From Clostridiales bacterium (GTDB lineage Bacteria; Bacillota; Clostridia; Lachnospirales; Lachnospiraceae), in contig JAJQCD010000038.1 in NCBI GenBank assembly GCA_021202925.1, positions 187,970 through 251,969 of the forward strand: a DNA stretch of 64,000 nt, written 5' to 3'. The translations under genes and the position numbers were made by a program. Each line of letters begins with the position of its first letter. Position 1 is the first letter of the stretch. Below the pieces are notes generated by a model. It ran no database searches. It had not been told where the DNA came from and worked only from the letters and a program-made list of their open reading frames with translations. Shown here piece after piece: positions 37,248 through 45,818 of this stretch.

Positions 37248-39644
37248 TCAGGCCAGATGTGCCGTCCTCGCGATAATCACATCCTGAACCGTTTTATCCA
37301 GTTCCGTAAAATATGCCATATAACCAGCCACACGCACAACAATATCCCGATAATTTTCCGGATCCTTCTGTGCTGCCCGCAAGGTCTTATCATCTACCAC
37401 GTTTATTTGAATATGAAGTCCATTGCCAGCCACATATTCTCTGATCAGGCTTTCGATAATCTCCAGTCCCTTTTCTCCCGCAACACCACTTGGGTCGAAA
37501 CGAAGATTAACCAACGTTCCATCATACACCTGATCCTGGTGCATATGCTTACTCATCGAATTGATCGCCGCCGTAGGACCGTCGCAATCCCGTCCCATCG
37601 CCGGTCCGGCATTATCACTGAGTGCAGTGAATGCATAACGACCATCCGCTGTCGCTCCGACCTTATAACCCATCGTCAGGTTGACGGTCTGCGCCTGATT
37701 ACAGAAACAGTATTTTCCGCCTCTCGCATCCGTAAATTCCTGAACATATTTTGCGATATGCGAAACGATGTCATCGCAGATGTTGTCTACCTCTTCATTA
37801 TCATTGCCATACTTGGGAGCCTTATTTACCAGTTCAAGACGCAGACGTTCATACCCCTCGAAATTCGCATCGAGTGCCTGAACCAATTCACTTATGGACA
37901 GCTTTTTGTCCTGGTATACAAACCTCTTCACTGCCATCAATGCATCCGCCAACGATGCCGGGCCTGTGGCAAAAATACCAGTATATGTATGTTCCGCACC
38001 ACCATGCTGAACCGGCATTCCTTTCTCGATGCAGCCTTTGATCAGCACGGACGAATAAATGCAGGGAAGTCTGGTACTGTGGAAGGAAATCACGGTATTG
38101 AAGCCTCTGCGTATCATATCATACCAATAGTCAATCTGTTTCTTCGTTGCCTCCATGACGTCTTCAAACGTCTGGAACTCCGACAATTCACCGGTCTTTG
38201 GCCCAAGCTGTTTTCCCGTCAGGGGATCTATGCCATTATGCATCACCAGTTCCAGACACTTTGGAAGGTTCAGATAGCCTGCAGATGGATTGCCATCCGT
38301 TCCGCCTCCGCCCTGATGTGGCTCCACACAGCCCAGGATCACCCAGTCTCTGGCATCTTCCAGAGAACCTCCCTTGTTGATTACTGTCTGTATCCCACAG
38401 GGATCTCCAAAAAACGCCGGGTTCGCCTGCCCATCCTGAATCATTTCACAGGCTTTTCTCCAGATATGCTTCGGCGTTCCATCATGAACCCGCAGTGCAA
38501 CGGCCGGTTGTGCCAGTTTAATCCGGCTGGCTGCCTCAAGCACCAGCAACGTGACAGCGTTGGTCACATCTTTTCCCTGCCGATCCACTCCTCCCAGCAT
38601 CAAAATCTGCCACAACGGAAAACCGGCGAAATCCCGGCTGTAGTCATCCGGACGAACCTGAACAATCTCAGTCGCTTTAATAAACAGACACTCCATCCAT
38701 TCGATCGCCTCTTCCTCCGTAATGCGGCCCTCTTTCAGATCCCTCTCATAATACGGCCCCATAATCATGTCAAAGCGTCCGAATCCACACGCGGAACAAT
38801 TATTATCTACATACAGAAGATAGTATATAAACCACTCAAATTGCATGGCCTCCCTGAAATTCCTTGGCGGATTTTCCGGCACCCGCCGACAGCTTTCCGC
38901 TATCTCCTGAAGTTCCTTTCTGCGCTGCTCATCATCCTCCTCAGATGCCATTCGCTCTGCCTCATCCGCATAGCGATTCGCAAAACGAATCACTGCTTCA
39001 CAGGCCACGATTCCCGCCATCCAGAAATCAATCTTTGGCTGAACCAGGACTGTGCGCTCCGTCGTCTCCGCAATCTTATCCCGGCACATCTGAATATATG
39101 CTTTTAATCCCCGCTGCATCATCAATGCATAATCCGGCACCGTCTTCCCACTCGGCAGAGAACGACACCCAACGGCAATGATTCCCGCTTTCCTGGCTTC
39201 CTGAATATCTTCCGGCATATTTTCCTCAATATATTCCTCCAGGCTTCGCCCCTTCCACCAGGCCAGCGTCTCCAGAATCTCTTCCCGTTCTTCCGGGAAC
39301 ACCACCATCGGATCCGTCGAACGCTCACAGAGGTGATCCAGGTTCAGAACTCCGTCCGCATTCCGCTCCGCCAGCCATTGCCCCGTATATTCCGGGAAAA
39401 TAGACGCGCTGCGCACTCGCTTATTACAGCTTCCAACCAACAGCTCACCCTCCCGGATTACAACAGTCATATGATCCAGTACATAAGCGAATACATGCGC
39501 GCGAAACAGCGGAATTGCTTCGCCTGCATACTTCTGATACGCTTCCGTCGCAAGACGCAGACGCTCAGAAGAAACACTCGGTTTCGTCTCAAGAAGTCTC
39601 TTTTTCATTTTCTCGATACGGAAATTCAACACATGATTCATCAT
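37248..39644 (-). CDS. Glycyl radical enzyme, dehydratase/lyase class (GRE2)
   Basis: A 798-residue paralogue of GRE1, with Cys439-Val-Glu441 in GCVEP and radical Gly774 in RVAGYMAYF. Both enzymes share the segments YSRDFAGxPLWQILMLGGVDR, ANPAFFGD and PKYGNDNEEVD. They differ just after the catalytic cysteine (PHPGMGGTDGSP in GRE1, PHQGGGGTDGNP here), which suggests related but not identical substrates. ATG at 39644 was chosen because GGAGG lies ten bases upstream; an earlier frame start at 39677 precedes that site. It follows the SDR gene. Confidence 0.9.
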   Translation of the reverse strand: MMNHVLNFRIEKMKKRLLETKPSVSSERLRLATEAYQKYAGEAIPLFRAHVFAYVLDHMTVVIREGELLVGSCNKRVRSASIFPEYTGQWLAERNADGVLNLDHLCERSTDPMVVFPEEREEILETLAWWKGRSLEEYIEENMPEDIQEARKAGIIAVGCRSLPSGKTVPDYALMMQRGLKAYIQMCRDKIAETTERTVLVQPKIDFWMAGIVACEAVIRFANRYADEAERMASEEDDEQRRKELQEIAESCRRVPENPPRNFREAMQFEWFIYYLLYVDNNCSACGFGRFDMIMGPYYERDLKEGRITEEEAIEWMECLFIKATEIVQVRPDDYSRDFAGFPLWQILMLGGVDRQGKDVTNAVTLLVLEAASRIKLAQPAVALRVHDGTPKHIWRKACEMIQDGQANPAFFGDPCGIQTVINKGGSLEDARDWVILGCVEPHQGGGGTDGNPSAGYLNLPKCLELVMHNGIDPLTGKQLGPKTGELSEFQTFEDVMEATKKQIDYWYDMIRRGFNTVISFHSTRLPCIYSSVLIKGCIEKGMPVQHGGAEHTYTGIFATGPASLADALMAVKRFVYQDKKLSISELVQALDANFEGYERLRLELVNKAPKYGNDNEEVDNICDDIVSHIAKYVQEFTDARGGKYCFCNQAQTVNLTMGYKVGATADGRYAFTALSDNAGPAMGRDCDGPTAAINSMSKHMHQDQVYDGTLVNLRFDPSGVAGEKGLEIIESLIREYVAGNGLHIQINVVDDKTLRAAQKDPENYRDIVVRVAGYMAYFTELDKTVQDVIIARTAHLA

Positions 39645-39709
39645 AAGATATCTTCCTCCATTTTCTCCGTCTCCCATAGTGTAACAATCTCCACGACAGA
39701 TTTCACAAA

Positions 39710-40522
39710 CTACTGCTGCTCCTCGTCAAACCGAAACACTCGACTCACCTGCCAACCTCCATCCACGAAAACAGTCTGACCAGTCATATAACGCCCCGCT
39801 TCGCTTGCCATATAAAGCGCAATTCCCAGATAATCTTCCGGAACAGCAACCCTGCCCATAGGAACCTGATCCATGCAGTGGTTCCAATAATCCTGTGAAC
39901 GGCATGCCATCATCGGGGTGTCGATCCAGACCGGCGCAATCCCATTCACAGTCACTCCTTTCTTTGCATAGGCCACCGCAAACCATTTTGTTATTTGCTT
40001 AAGCGCCGCCTTTGTCACACCATACGAAAAGCCGTCCGGTGTGTTCACCGTATCGCAACTCATGGTGTTGATATTGATGATCCTGCCTTTTCCTCTGGCA
40101 GCCATCACATTTCCCACCATTCGATTGATATTCAGGCTCCCAATCATGTTCACATCCACATGTGTGCGGAACAGTTCCTCATGATCCTCCAGTGTGTTGT
40201 GTCTGACGCAGACTGCTGCTGTATGAATGCAAATATCGATTTTTCCGAACTGTTCCAGAATGCAGTCAATCATCTTCTGTACCTGATCCTTCTTCTCAAT
40301 CTGCACATTCAGTGCCAGACAGGGAACCTGCTCCGTTCTCAGTTTCTCGCAGATACGCTCCGCCTTCTGCATGGTCTTGCTGGCTATTACCACGGTCGCT
40401 CCGTTTTTTGCGAATCCATATGCATACATTTCAGCCAGCCCTCCTGCCCCCGTAATCAGCACCACCTGATTTTTTACAGAAAACAGCTCTTCAATCTTTC
40501 CGTAATTATCCTTCAGATCCAT
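39710..40522 (-). CDS. SDR family oxidoreductase with altered cofactor motif
   Basis: A 270-residue short-chain dehydrogenase/reductase. The catalytic residues are present as Ser in NINTMSCDT and the Tyr-x3-Lys pair in YGVTK, and the C-terminal GQTVFVDGGW is standard. The nucleotide motif reads TGAGGLAE instead of TGxxxGxG, and the NNAG block reads HTAA. It is first in the left arm, behind AGGTGG and a promoter, so it probably oxidises or reduces the substrate or product of the glycyl radical enzymes. The substrate is unknown. Confidence 0.87.
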   Translation of the reverse strand: MDLKDNYGKIEELFSVKNQVVLITGAGGLAEMYAYGFAKNGATVVIASKTMQKAERICEKLRTEQVPCLALNVQIEKKDQVQKMIDCILEQFGKIDICIHTAAVCVRHNTLEDHEELFRTHVDVNMIGSLNINRMVGNVMAARGKGRIININTMSCDTVNTPDGFSYGVTKAALKQITKWFAVAYAKKGVTVNGIAPVWIDTPMMACRSQDYWNHCMDQVPMGRVAVPEDYLGIALYMASEAGRYMTGQTVFVDGGWQVSRVFRFDEEQQ

Positions 40523-40645
40523 AATCTTCCACCTGGTAAAAATACCGATCCTGCCACTGGCAGTTCCTTTCGTATGTTTTGGTCAATGAAAAATAGTCCC
40601 CAGGAATCCCCCGGAGACCTCTTTGCCTCTTTTCTACAATTCAGA

Positions 40646-40674
40646 ATTTTATCAATTATTGCTTACCCTGTTAA
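40646..40674 (-). promoter_or_regulatory. Promoter of the SDR-GRE2-activase-GRE1 operon
   Basis: TTAACA and TAAAAT on the minus strand with 17 bases between them, leaving a leader of about 120 bases. Confidence 0.6.
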
Positions 40675-40760
40675 GATTTCAGAGTTCCTCCTCTTCTCGA
40701 AAATCTAAGTGTTCAAATCATTTTTGTTTATAATTAAAAAAAATGTTTTATCCTGATAAA

Positions 40761-41291
40761 TCAAACCATTGCAGTCGTTACATAAAGAATCGTATCCCCA
40801 TCACTCAGGCTGCGATACCGATGCGGTGTCCTGCCGCGAATATAAATCGCATCTCCTTCTTCCATAATATATTCGTCCGAATCATTCAGAACAATTTTTA
40901 ACCGCCCTTTCTCAACAACAAAATATTCGTCATGCTCATGTCCAAGACTGACCTGCTCTGTATTATCTCCCGCAAACAGCGTAAAACAGGTTCCGCGCAT
41001 CATGACTCCGTAAGGCGTCATCAGCTCGTTTCTGACGTGATAGGTGTTTCGATAAACTTCTCTTCTGTCACATTTTCGAATAAGCGGATTATATTCCATC
41101 GACTCGGTAATCAGCATCGAAAGATCATACTGAAGCGCGACACATATCTTTTCCAGATTTTCCAGTGTAGGGCTGGTTCGCTCATTTTCGATATTGCTCA
41201 GATAAGCAGCGGAAAGCTCCGTGCGCTTTCCCAGTTCCTTTAACGTCAGGTTGTTTTTTAAACGGATAGAGCGAATTCGTTCACCAATCAT
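40761..41291 (-). CDS. XRE-family regulator with C-terminal cupin domain
   Basis: A 176-residue transcription factor with an N-terminal HTH_3 domain (about 5-60, LTLKELGKRTELSAAYLSNIE) and a cupin sensor domain (about 105-175, with LGHEHDEYFVVEKGRLK and the late RTPHRYRSL). The His/Glu set of the cupin could hold a metal or bind a small ligand. This architecture is typical of local regulators of catabolic genes. It stands at the centre of the island, so it probably controls both arms. Confidence 0.9.
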   Translation of the reverse strand: MIGERIRSIRLKNNLTLKELGKRTELSAAYLSNIENERTSPTLENLEKICVALQYDLSMLITESMEYNPLIRKCDRREVYRNTYHVRNELMTPYGVMMRGTCFTLFAGDNTEQVSLGHEHDEYFVVEKGRLKIVLNDSDEYIMEEGDAIYIRGRTPHRYRSLSDGDTILYVTTAMV

Positions 41292-41327
41292 AATTGTCTC
41301 CCTGCATGAATTCCTTCCTTAATTAAA

Positions 41328-41396
41328 TGCATAATGCAATGACGGATTCTATAAAGAATCTACAGACATTATAACTGCTCCATTTGCGAAAGGCAA
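41328..41396 (-). promoter_or_regulatory. Promoter and palindromes upstream of the XRE-cupin gene
   Basis: TTGCCT (41391-41396) and TATAAT (41368-41373) are 17 bases apart on the minus strand. Downstream lie two palindromes, GATTCT-ATAA-AGAATC (41345-41360) and TGCAT-A-ATGCA (41328-41338), in good positions for autoregulation. Confidence 0.6.
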
Positions 41397-41463
41397 CTTT
41401 TTTATATGTGAACAAAAATTTTTTTTCATAAAATTCCCCTTTTTCTCCTCGCAAGTCTCCCTA

Positions 41464-41496
41464 TTGACATTCCGCCATTTACGCATATAATAAATG
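41464..41496 (+). promoter_or_regulatory. Promoter and overlapping palindrome for the right arm
   Basis: TTGACA (41464-41469) and TATAAT (41486-41491) are 16 bases apart. The inverted repeat CATTTA (41476-41481) / TAAATG (41491-41496) overlaps the -10 box, as a repressor site would. TAAATGC also occurs near 41324 in the XRE leader. Confidence 0.65.
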
Positions 41497-41604
41497 CGCA
41501 CCACCACACGCCTGTGGAACGACCTGTTCCTGGTATGTGACTGACTGGGCGACAGGGAATCCACCTGCAACAAAAATATCTATTGAACGGAGGCTGCTGT
41601 ACCA

Positions 41605-42816
41605 ATGAAAAATCAATCCAACCTTTATGTCTCTGTTACTTCCATGTTTCTGATGGGCTTTTACTGGTTTGGAAACGCATTCATCCTGACCTATGCCAGC
41701 GTTTATCTCCTCGACAGAGGACTCAACAATACAGAAATCGGCATCGTTTTATCTGTTGGCGCTGTTTTGTCCATTTTTCTGCAGGGAATCCCCTCTGCCA
41801 TGGCAGACAGTCTCCCTCAGGTTTCTCTGAAATCAATCATGACCATCTTTCTGATCGGAGAGCTCGCTCTCACAATCCGGATCCCGTTTTGCGGTGCAGA
41901 CAAACCAATGCTGATGATTGCCTACGCACTTCTGGAAGCACTGGATTGGTCACTTCTTGCCTATATCAACACACTATCCATGGACTATGAAAACAGCGGC
42001 TATCAAATTGACTTTTCCGTTGTACGCGCGTTCGGATCTGCCCTTTACGGAATCGCATCCCTGTTATTAGGGATCGGTAGCAGTCACTTCGGACTTGGGA
42101 TTCTGATGCCTGGCCTGTTTCTGGTGCGTTTCGTTACGCTCATTCAATGCCTTCTTATGGTCAATCCACATATCCGTCAGACCAGCAGCTCCTTTTCCAG
42201 GCAGAAAAGGGCACCATCCGGATATCTCAGCCTTTTTCATGATCATCCTCGTCTGCCCTTTTTGCTGTTTGGTTTTTTCTGTCTCTGGATCAGTGGTACC
42301 TCCACGAATAATTATCTCATCCACACGATCCACAAGGTTGGCGGGAACAATACCAATCTGGGTGTGATTTCCAGCACCAGCGCGTGGATGGAGGTTCCCT
42401 TCATGCTCCTGTGCGGAATGCTGCTACACAGACACTCCAGTAGCACACTTCTGCGATGCTCCGCATTCTTCTACATACTGAAACCGACGATTATGTTGCT
42501 CGCAACATCTATTCCAATGGTAGCTCTTGGCCAGTATATGCAAGGGCCGTCCTACGCCATGTTCACCATTGCCTCCGTCTATTACATGAACCATGTTGTT
42601 CCTCCCAAAGACAGTGCCAAGGCCCAGGCAATTCTGGGGATCAGTACAAAGGGAATGAGCGGCATTGTCGCGAATCTGGTAAGCGGAATTATCCTGGATC
42701 ATCTGGGCATCAACGGCATGCTTGCCTTTTGTATGCTTTGCACAATCTGCGGCTTCTGTTTCATTCTGCACTTTACCATCATGCATCAGAAAACAGGCGT
42801 CAGCAAACAAGTGTAA
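41605..42816 (+). CDS. MFS transporter, MFS_1-like / LacY-HcaT type
   Basis: A 403-residue carrier with 12 predicted membrane helices in two bundles. The N-terminus (GFYWFGNAFILTYASVYLLDRGLN) resembles proton symporters of the lactose permease and 3-phenylpropionate carrier group. It is the first gene of the right arm of the island, 110 bases after a strong promoter, with GGAGG 11 bases before the ATG. A role in substrate entry or product exit is inferred from position only. Confidence 0.85.
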   Translation: MKNQSNLYVSVTSMFLMGFYWFGNAFILTYASVYLLDRGLNNTEIGIVLSVGAVLSIFLQGIPSAMADSLPQVSLKSIMTIFLIGELALTIRIPFCGADKPMLMIAYALLEALDWSLLAYINTLSMDYENSGYQIDFSVVRAFGSALYGIASLLLGIGSSHFGLGILMPGLFLVRFVTLIQCLLMVNPHIRQTSSSFSRQKRAPSGYLSLFHDHPRLPFLLFGFFCLWISGTSTNNYLIHTIHKVGGNNTNLGVISSTSAWMEVPFMLLCGMLLHRHSSSTLLRCSAFFYILKPTIMLLATSIPMVALGQYMQGPSYAMFTIASVYYMNHVVPPKDSAKAQAILGISTKGMSGIVANLVSGIILDHLGINGMLAFCMLCTICGFCFILHFTIMHQKTGVSKQV

Positions 42817-42835
42817 AAATTTTATTAAAATACAA

Positions 42836-42864
42836 TTGACATTTTATAAATCCCTTGCTATAAT
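42836..42864 (+). promoter_or_regulatory. Consensus promoter before the symporter gene
   Basis: TTGACA and TATAAT are separated by 17 bases, just after the MFS gene. The start would be near 42871. Confidence 0.75.
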
Positions 42865-42875
42865 TTGTGCCAATG

Positions 42876-42918
42876 AACGCGAAGAAGTGGCTCCGAACCA
42901 TTTTTTCGCGTTTTTTTG
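42876..42918 (+). terminator. Terminator directly after the symporter promoter
   Basis: AACGCGAA (42876-42883) and TTCGCGTT (42905-42912), with TGG/CCA pairing inside, form a stem followed by a T run. It starts about five bases after the predicted transcription start, so the symporter gene is reached only by read-through. Confidence 0.8.
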
Positions 42919-42970
42919 TTTTATTCAAACAATTCTACATAATTAAACGGAAAACAAAGGAGGAACAGTT

Positions 42971-44350
42971 ATGGATTTACATCTCGCGACAATTGATTAT
43001 CTGGTGATCATTCTCTACATGATCGGAATGCTGGTAATCGGATTTATCTGCTCAAAAAGGGTATCTACAACCGATGATTATGCTCTGGGTGGCCGTACAC
43101 TGAACATGCCGGTCATGATCGGCACCAGCGTAGCTACATGTATGGGAGCTTCCGCTGCTTTCGGTAACATGGGACTCGTTCAGACCAATGGCGTAATTTC
43201 CGCACTGATTACCCTGGGGCTATGGCATGTGGGCTGGATCGTACTGATTGTCTTTTCAAAAGCACTCCGGCGTTCCGGTGCCGTCTCACTGCCTGACTTC
43301 ATCGGAAAACAATTCGGTCAGACGTCCTCCATCATCGCTTCTCTGGTGACGGTCATTCAGCAGATCAGTTCCGTCGGTGCACAAAGCGCCTCCATCGGCA
43401 CCCTTTGCGCACTCTTTGGTCTCTGCACCAAAAATACAGGTATTGTCCTCGGAGGGATCATTATTCTTGCCTATACGATTACCGGTGGCTTCCTGGCCGT
43501 CTGTGTTACGGACGTCGTGCAGGCCGTCATGCTCGTTGTCTGCCTGGTTATTATCATTCCGGTTCTTTCCTTCACAATGGCCAGCGGACCGGCAGCAGCA
43601 TTTGCTGCAGTCAGCTGGGACTGGAGCACGATTGATGTAAAGGATCTGGTCGCTCTGGCACTTTCTTACTTTATCGCCGCCGGTGCGCATGCCTCTTACA
43701 CACAACGTATTCTCGCCAGCAAGGATGAAAAAACCGCATTCTGGGGATCAGTCATCTCCGATGGCATCGGTTGGGCCGCTGAGTGGATTGTTATCCTCAC
43801 CGCATGCTGCATTCCACTGGTTATGCCGGAACTGGGCGACTGGGAACAGTTCTCTGCTGCCATGATCGGTACTTACTTCCCGCCGGTACTGAAGGGGCTT
43901 TTTATCGCGGCGATTCTGGCCTGCGTCATGTCTACGGCGGACAGCTTCCTGATTATGGCTGGTTCCACCTTCGCCACTGATATCGTAAAGAAACTGAACC
44001 CGTCCATTTCCGACAAAACGGAATTGTTAATCAGCCGTGTCACTACCCTGGTCGTCTCGATCCTCGGTATCTCCTTCGCTCTCCGCGGTGGCAGCATCTT
44101 CCGCATTTTCAACTATGGAGCAGCCGCATACGGCGCGGCAATCTTTATTCCGCTTGCCTGTGGCGTATTCTGGAAAAAAGCGCATCCGATCGGTGTCAAT
44201 ATCGGTATGATCCTGGGCTGTGCCGTAACCCTGATCTGGAATCTGTCCGGACTGAATAGTGCAACCGGCTTCGGCGGCGTCATCATTGGTGTGGCACTTT
44301 GTTTTATCGCCGTAATCGGATGCACCTGGATTCTTCCGGAACGGAAATAG
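42971..44350 (+). CDS. Sodium:solute symporter family transporter
   Basis: A 459-residue SSS-family protein with about 13 membrane helices. It begins with DYLVIILYMIGMLVIGF and shows the family region DDYALGGRTLNMPVMIGTSVATCMGAS. Members import sugars, amino acids, choline or organic acids with sodium. The RBS AAAGGAGG lies nine bases before the ATG. It is the best candidate for the importer of the island's substrate. Confidence 0.9.
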   Translation: MDLHLATIDYLVIILYMIGMLVIGFICSKRVSTTDDYALGGRTLNMPVMIGTSVATCMGASAAFGNMGLVQTNGVISALITLGLWHVGWIVLIVFSKALRRSGAVSLPDFIGKQFGQTSSIIASLVTVIQQISSVGAQSASIGTLCALFGLCTKNTGIVLGGIIILAYTITGGFLAVCVTDVVQAVMLVVCLVIIIPVLSFTMASGPAAAFAAVSWDWSTIDVKDLVALALSYFIAAGAHASYTQRILASKDEKTAFWGSVISDGIGWAAEWIVILTACCIPLVMPELGDWEQFSAAMIGTYFPPVLKGLFIAAILACVMSTADSFLIMAGSTFATDIVKKLNPSISDKTELLISRVTTLVVSILGISFALRGGSIFRIFNYGAAAYGAAIFIPLACGVFWKKAHPIGVNIGMILGCAVTLIWNLSGLNSATGFGGVIIGVALCFIAVIGCTWILPERK

Positions 44351-44385
44351 GACATTGCTCAAAATTTATCAGTGGAGTGTAAATA

Positions 44386-44904
44386 ATGGAATCGATAAAA
44401 GCAGAATTGCGATTGAACCCATCTGATGTATTTCGTGTTTTTCTGTACAGTTATTACTGTCACCCACGCATCCTTCCGATGCTTGTAGTCACACTGTATG
44501 GCATCTGGCTGCTGATTCTGGCTGTCAGACGGCAAAACACGACTGTTGCGGTCATCGCCCTGTTTATCATTTTATTTTTCACCGTATTCCAGGTCTGCCT
44601 GATCCGGATTCGCGCAAACCGGGCAGTAAAAGGCAATCCACTTTATGCCTCCCCCTTTTCTTTTGTCTGCGATGAAACCGGATTTACCATACAGCAAGGC
44701 ACACATAAGGTGTCCTGTCCGTGGGAAAACATACATCATGTCATGATCACAAAAAATTATCTGGTATTTTATCCAGAAAAGGTGTATTCTTATCCCATAC
44801 CTCTGGCTCAGCTTTCTTCCGGACAGGTTCGGATCCTTGCTCTGACAGAGCGCTACATGAACGCATCAAAAATCAAATATATCAAATGGCAACGGAGATC
44901 ATAA
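44386..44904 (+). CDS. YcxB-like membrane protein
   Basis: A 172-residue protein with two membrane helices (about 28-48 and 53-73) followed by a soluble domain (about 80-172) that has the YcxB-like pattern FVCDETGFTIQQ ... CPWENIHHVMITKNYLVFY. The function of this family is unknown. It sits between the symporter and activase B, with its stop one base before the activase start, so it belongs to the operon. Confidence 0.75.
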   Translation: MESIKAELRLNPSDVFRVFLYSYYCHPRILPMLVVTLYGIWLLILAVRRQNTTVAVIALFIILFFTVFQVCLIRIRANRAVKGNPLYASPFSFVCDETGFTIQQGTHKVSCPWENIHHVMITKNYLVFYPEKVYSYPIPLAQLSSGQVRILALTERYMNASKIKYIKWQRRS

Positions 44905-44905
44905 T

Positions 44906-45799
44906 GTGAAAGCGTGTATCAGCAATATTCAGAAATTTTCGGTTGATGATGGCCCGGGGATCCGGACTACAGTATTTTTCAAAGGCTGCAACCTGCGATG
45001 CGCATGGTGCCACAATCCGGAATGCATCAGCCCTGTCTCTGTCCTGCAATTTACCAAAAGCGCCTGCACTTGTTGCGGGCGTTGTGCCGCTGTATGTCCA
45101 GCTGGAGTACACAGCATCGGCGCAGATGGCCACCTGATTCGACGGGAAGCCTGCCTGGGTTGCGGTGCCTGCGAAAAGGCATGTCATTCTCAGGCGCTAA
45201 AACAAAACGGCCTGTTCTACTCGCCGGAAGAAATAATGGATATCATCCTCAAGGACAGAGAATTTTACATTGACAGCGGCGGCGGCGCCACCTTTTCCGG
45301 CGGCGAACCCATGCTTCAGCACGAATTCCTGAAGCAGCTCCTTTTTCTATGCCGTGACAATCAGATTTCTACGGCAATAGACACCGCAGGTAATGTGCCC
45401 TATGAGTGGTATGAGGAGCTCCTTTCCCTGACGGATTATTTCCTTTATGACATCAAGCTGGCTACGCCCGCTCTCCATCAACAATATACGGGCGTCGATA
45501 ATACACAGATTCTTGCCAATATCCGCAAACTTTCCGAGGCTGGCGCAAACCTGATTGTTCGCGTACCTGTAATTCCCGGTGTCAATGATGCCACAGAGGA
45601 GCTTGAAAAAATTGCGAACATTCTGACAGAAATTTCACCTCAGTTGGTTCAACTGCTGCCCTACCACAGCTATGGAACCGGAAAATATGAATCATTTGGC
45701 TTGAAAAACCCGCTTGGTGTGTTAACTCCACCATCTCGGGAATTCATGGAGCAGGCACTTCAAATGTTCCTGCGCAACGGACTGAGAACATCATTTTAA
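44906..45799 (+). CDS. Glycyl radical enzyme activating enzyme (activase B)
   Basis: A 297-residue radical SAM activase. The Cys-x3-Cys-x2-Cys motif is in CNLRCAWCHNPE (about 28-35), two ferredoxin-type cluster motifs follow (CTCCGRCAAVC and CLGCGACEKAC), and GGGATFSGGE lies near 125. It starts with GTG at 44906, one base after the previous stop, and precedes the GRE3 gene by 19 bases, so it is the dedicated activator of that enzyme. Confidence 0.93.
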   Translation: MKACISNIQKFSVDDGPGIRTTVFFKGCNLRCAWCHNPECISPVSVLQFTKSACTCCGRCAAVCPAGVHSIGADGHLIRREACLGCGACEKACHSQALKQNGLFYSPEEIMDIILKDREFYIDSGGGATFSGGEPMLQHEFLKQLLFLCRDNQISTAIDTAGNVPYEWYEELLSLTDYFLYDIKLATPALHQQYTGVDNTQILANIRKLSEAGANLIVRVPVIPGVNDATEELEKIANILTEISPQLVQLLPYHSYGTGKYESFGLKNPLGVLTPPSREFMEQALQMFLRNGLRTSF

Positions 45800-45818
45800 A
45801 GAAAGAAGGGTTTATCTT

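Noticed and set aside
37257-39107. A 616-codon open frame on the plus strand opposite GRE2.
   Set aside because: It is antisense to a fully conserved enzyme, has no ribosome-binding site and shows no recognisable protein family. Long antisense frames are expected from this codon usage; similar ones lie opposite aroA, the esterase gene and the ABC importer.
42873-42970. A leaderless reading frame starting at the predicted transcription start before the symporter gene.
   Set aside because: It runs through the terminator T run and continues into the symporter in another frame; no pattern of regulatory codons was seen.
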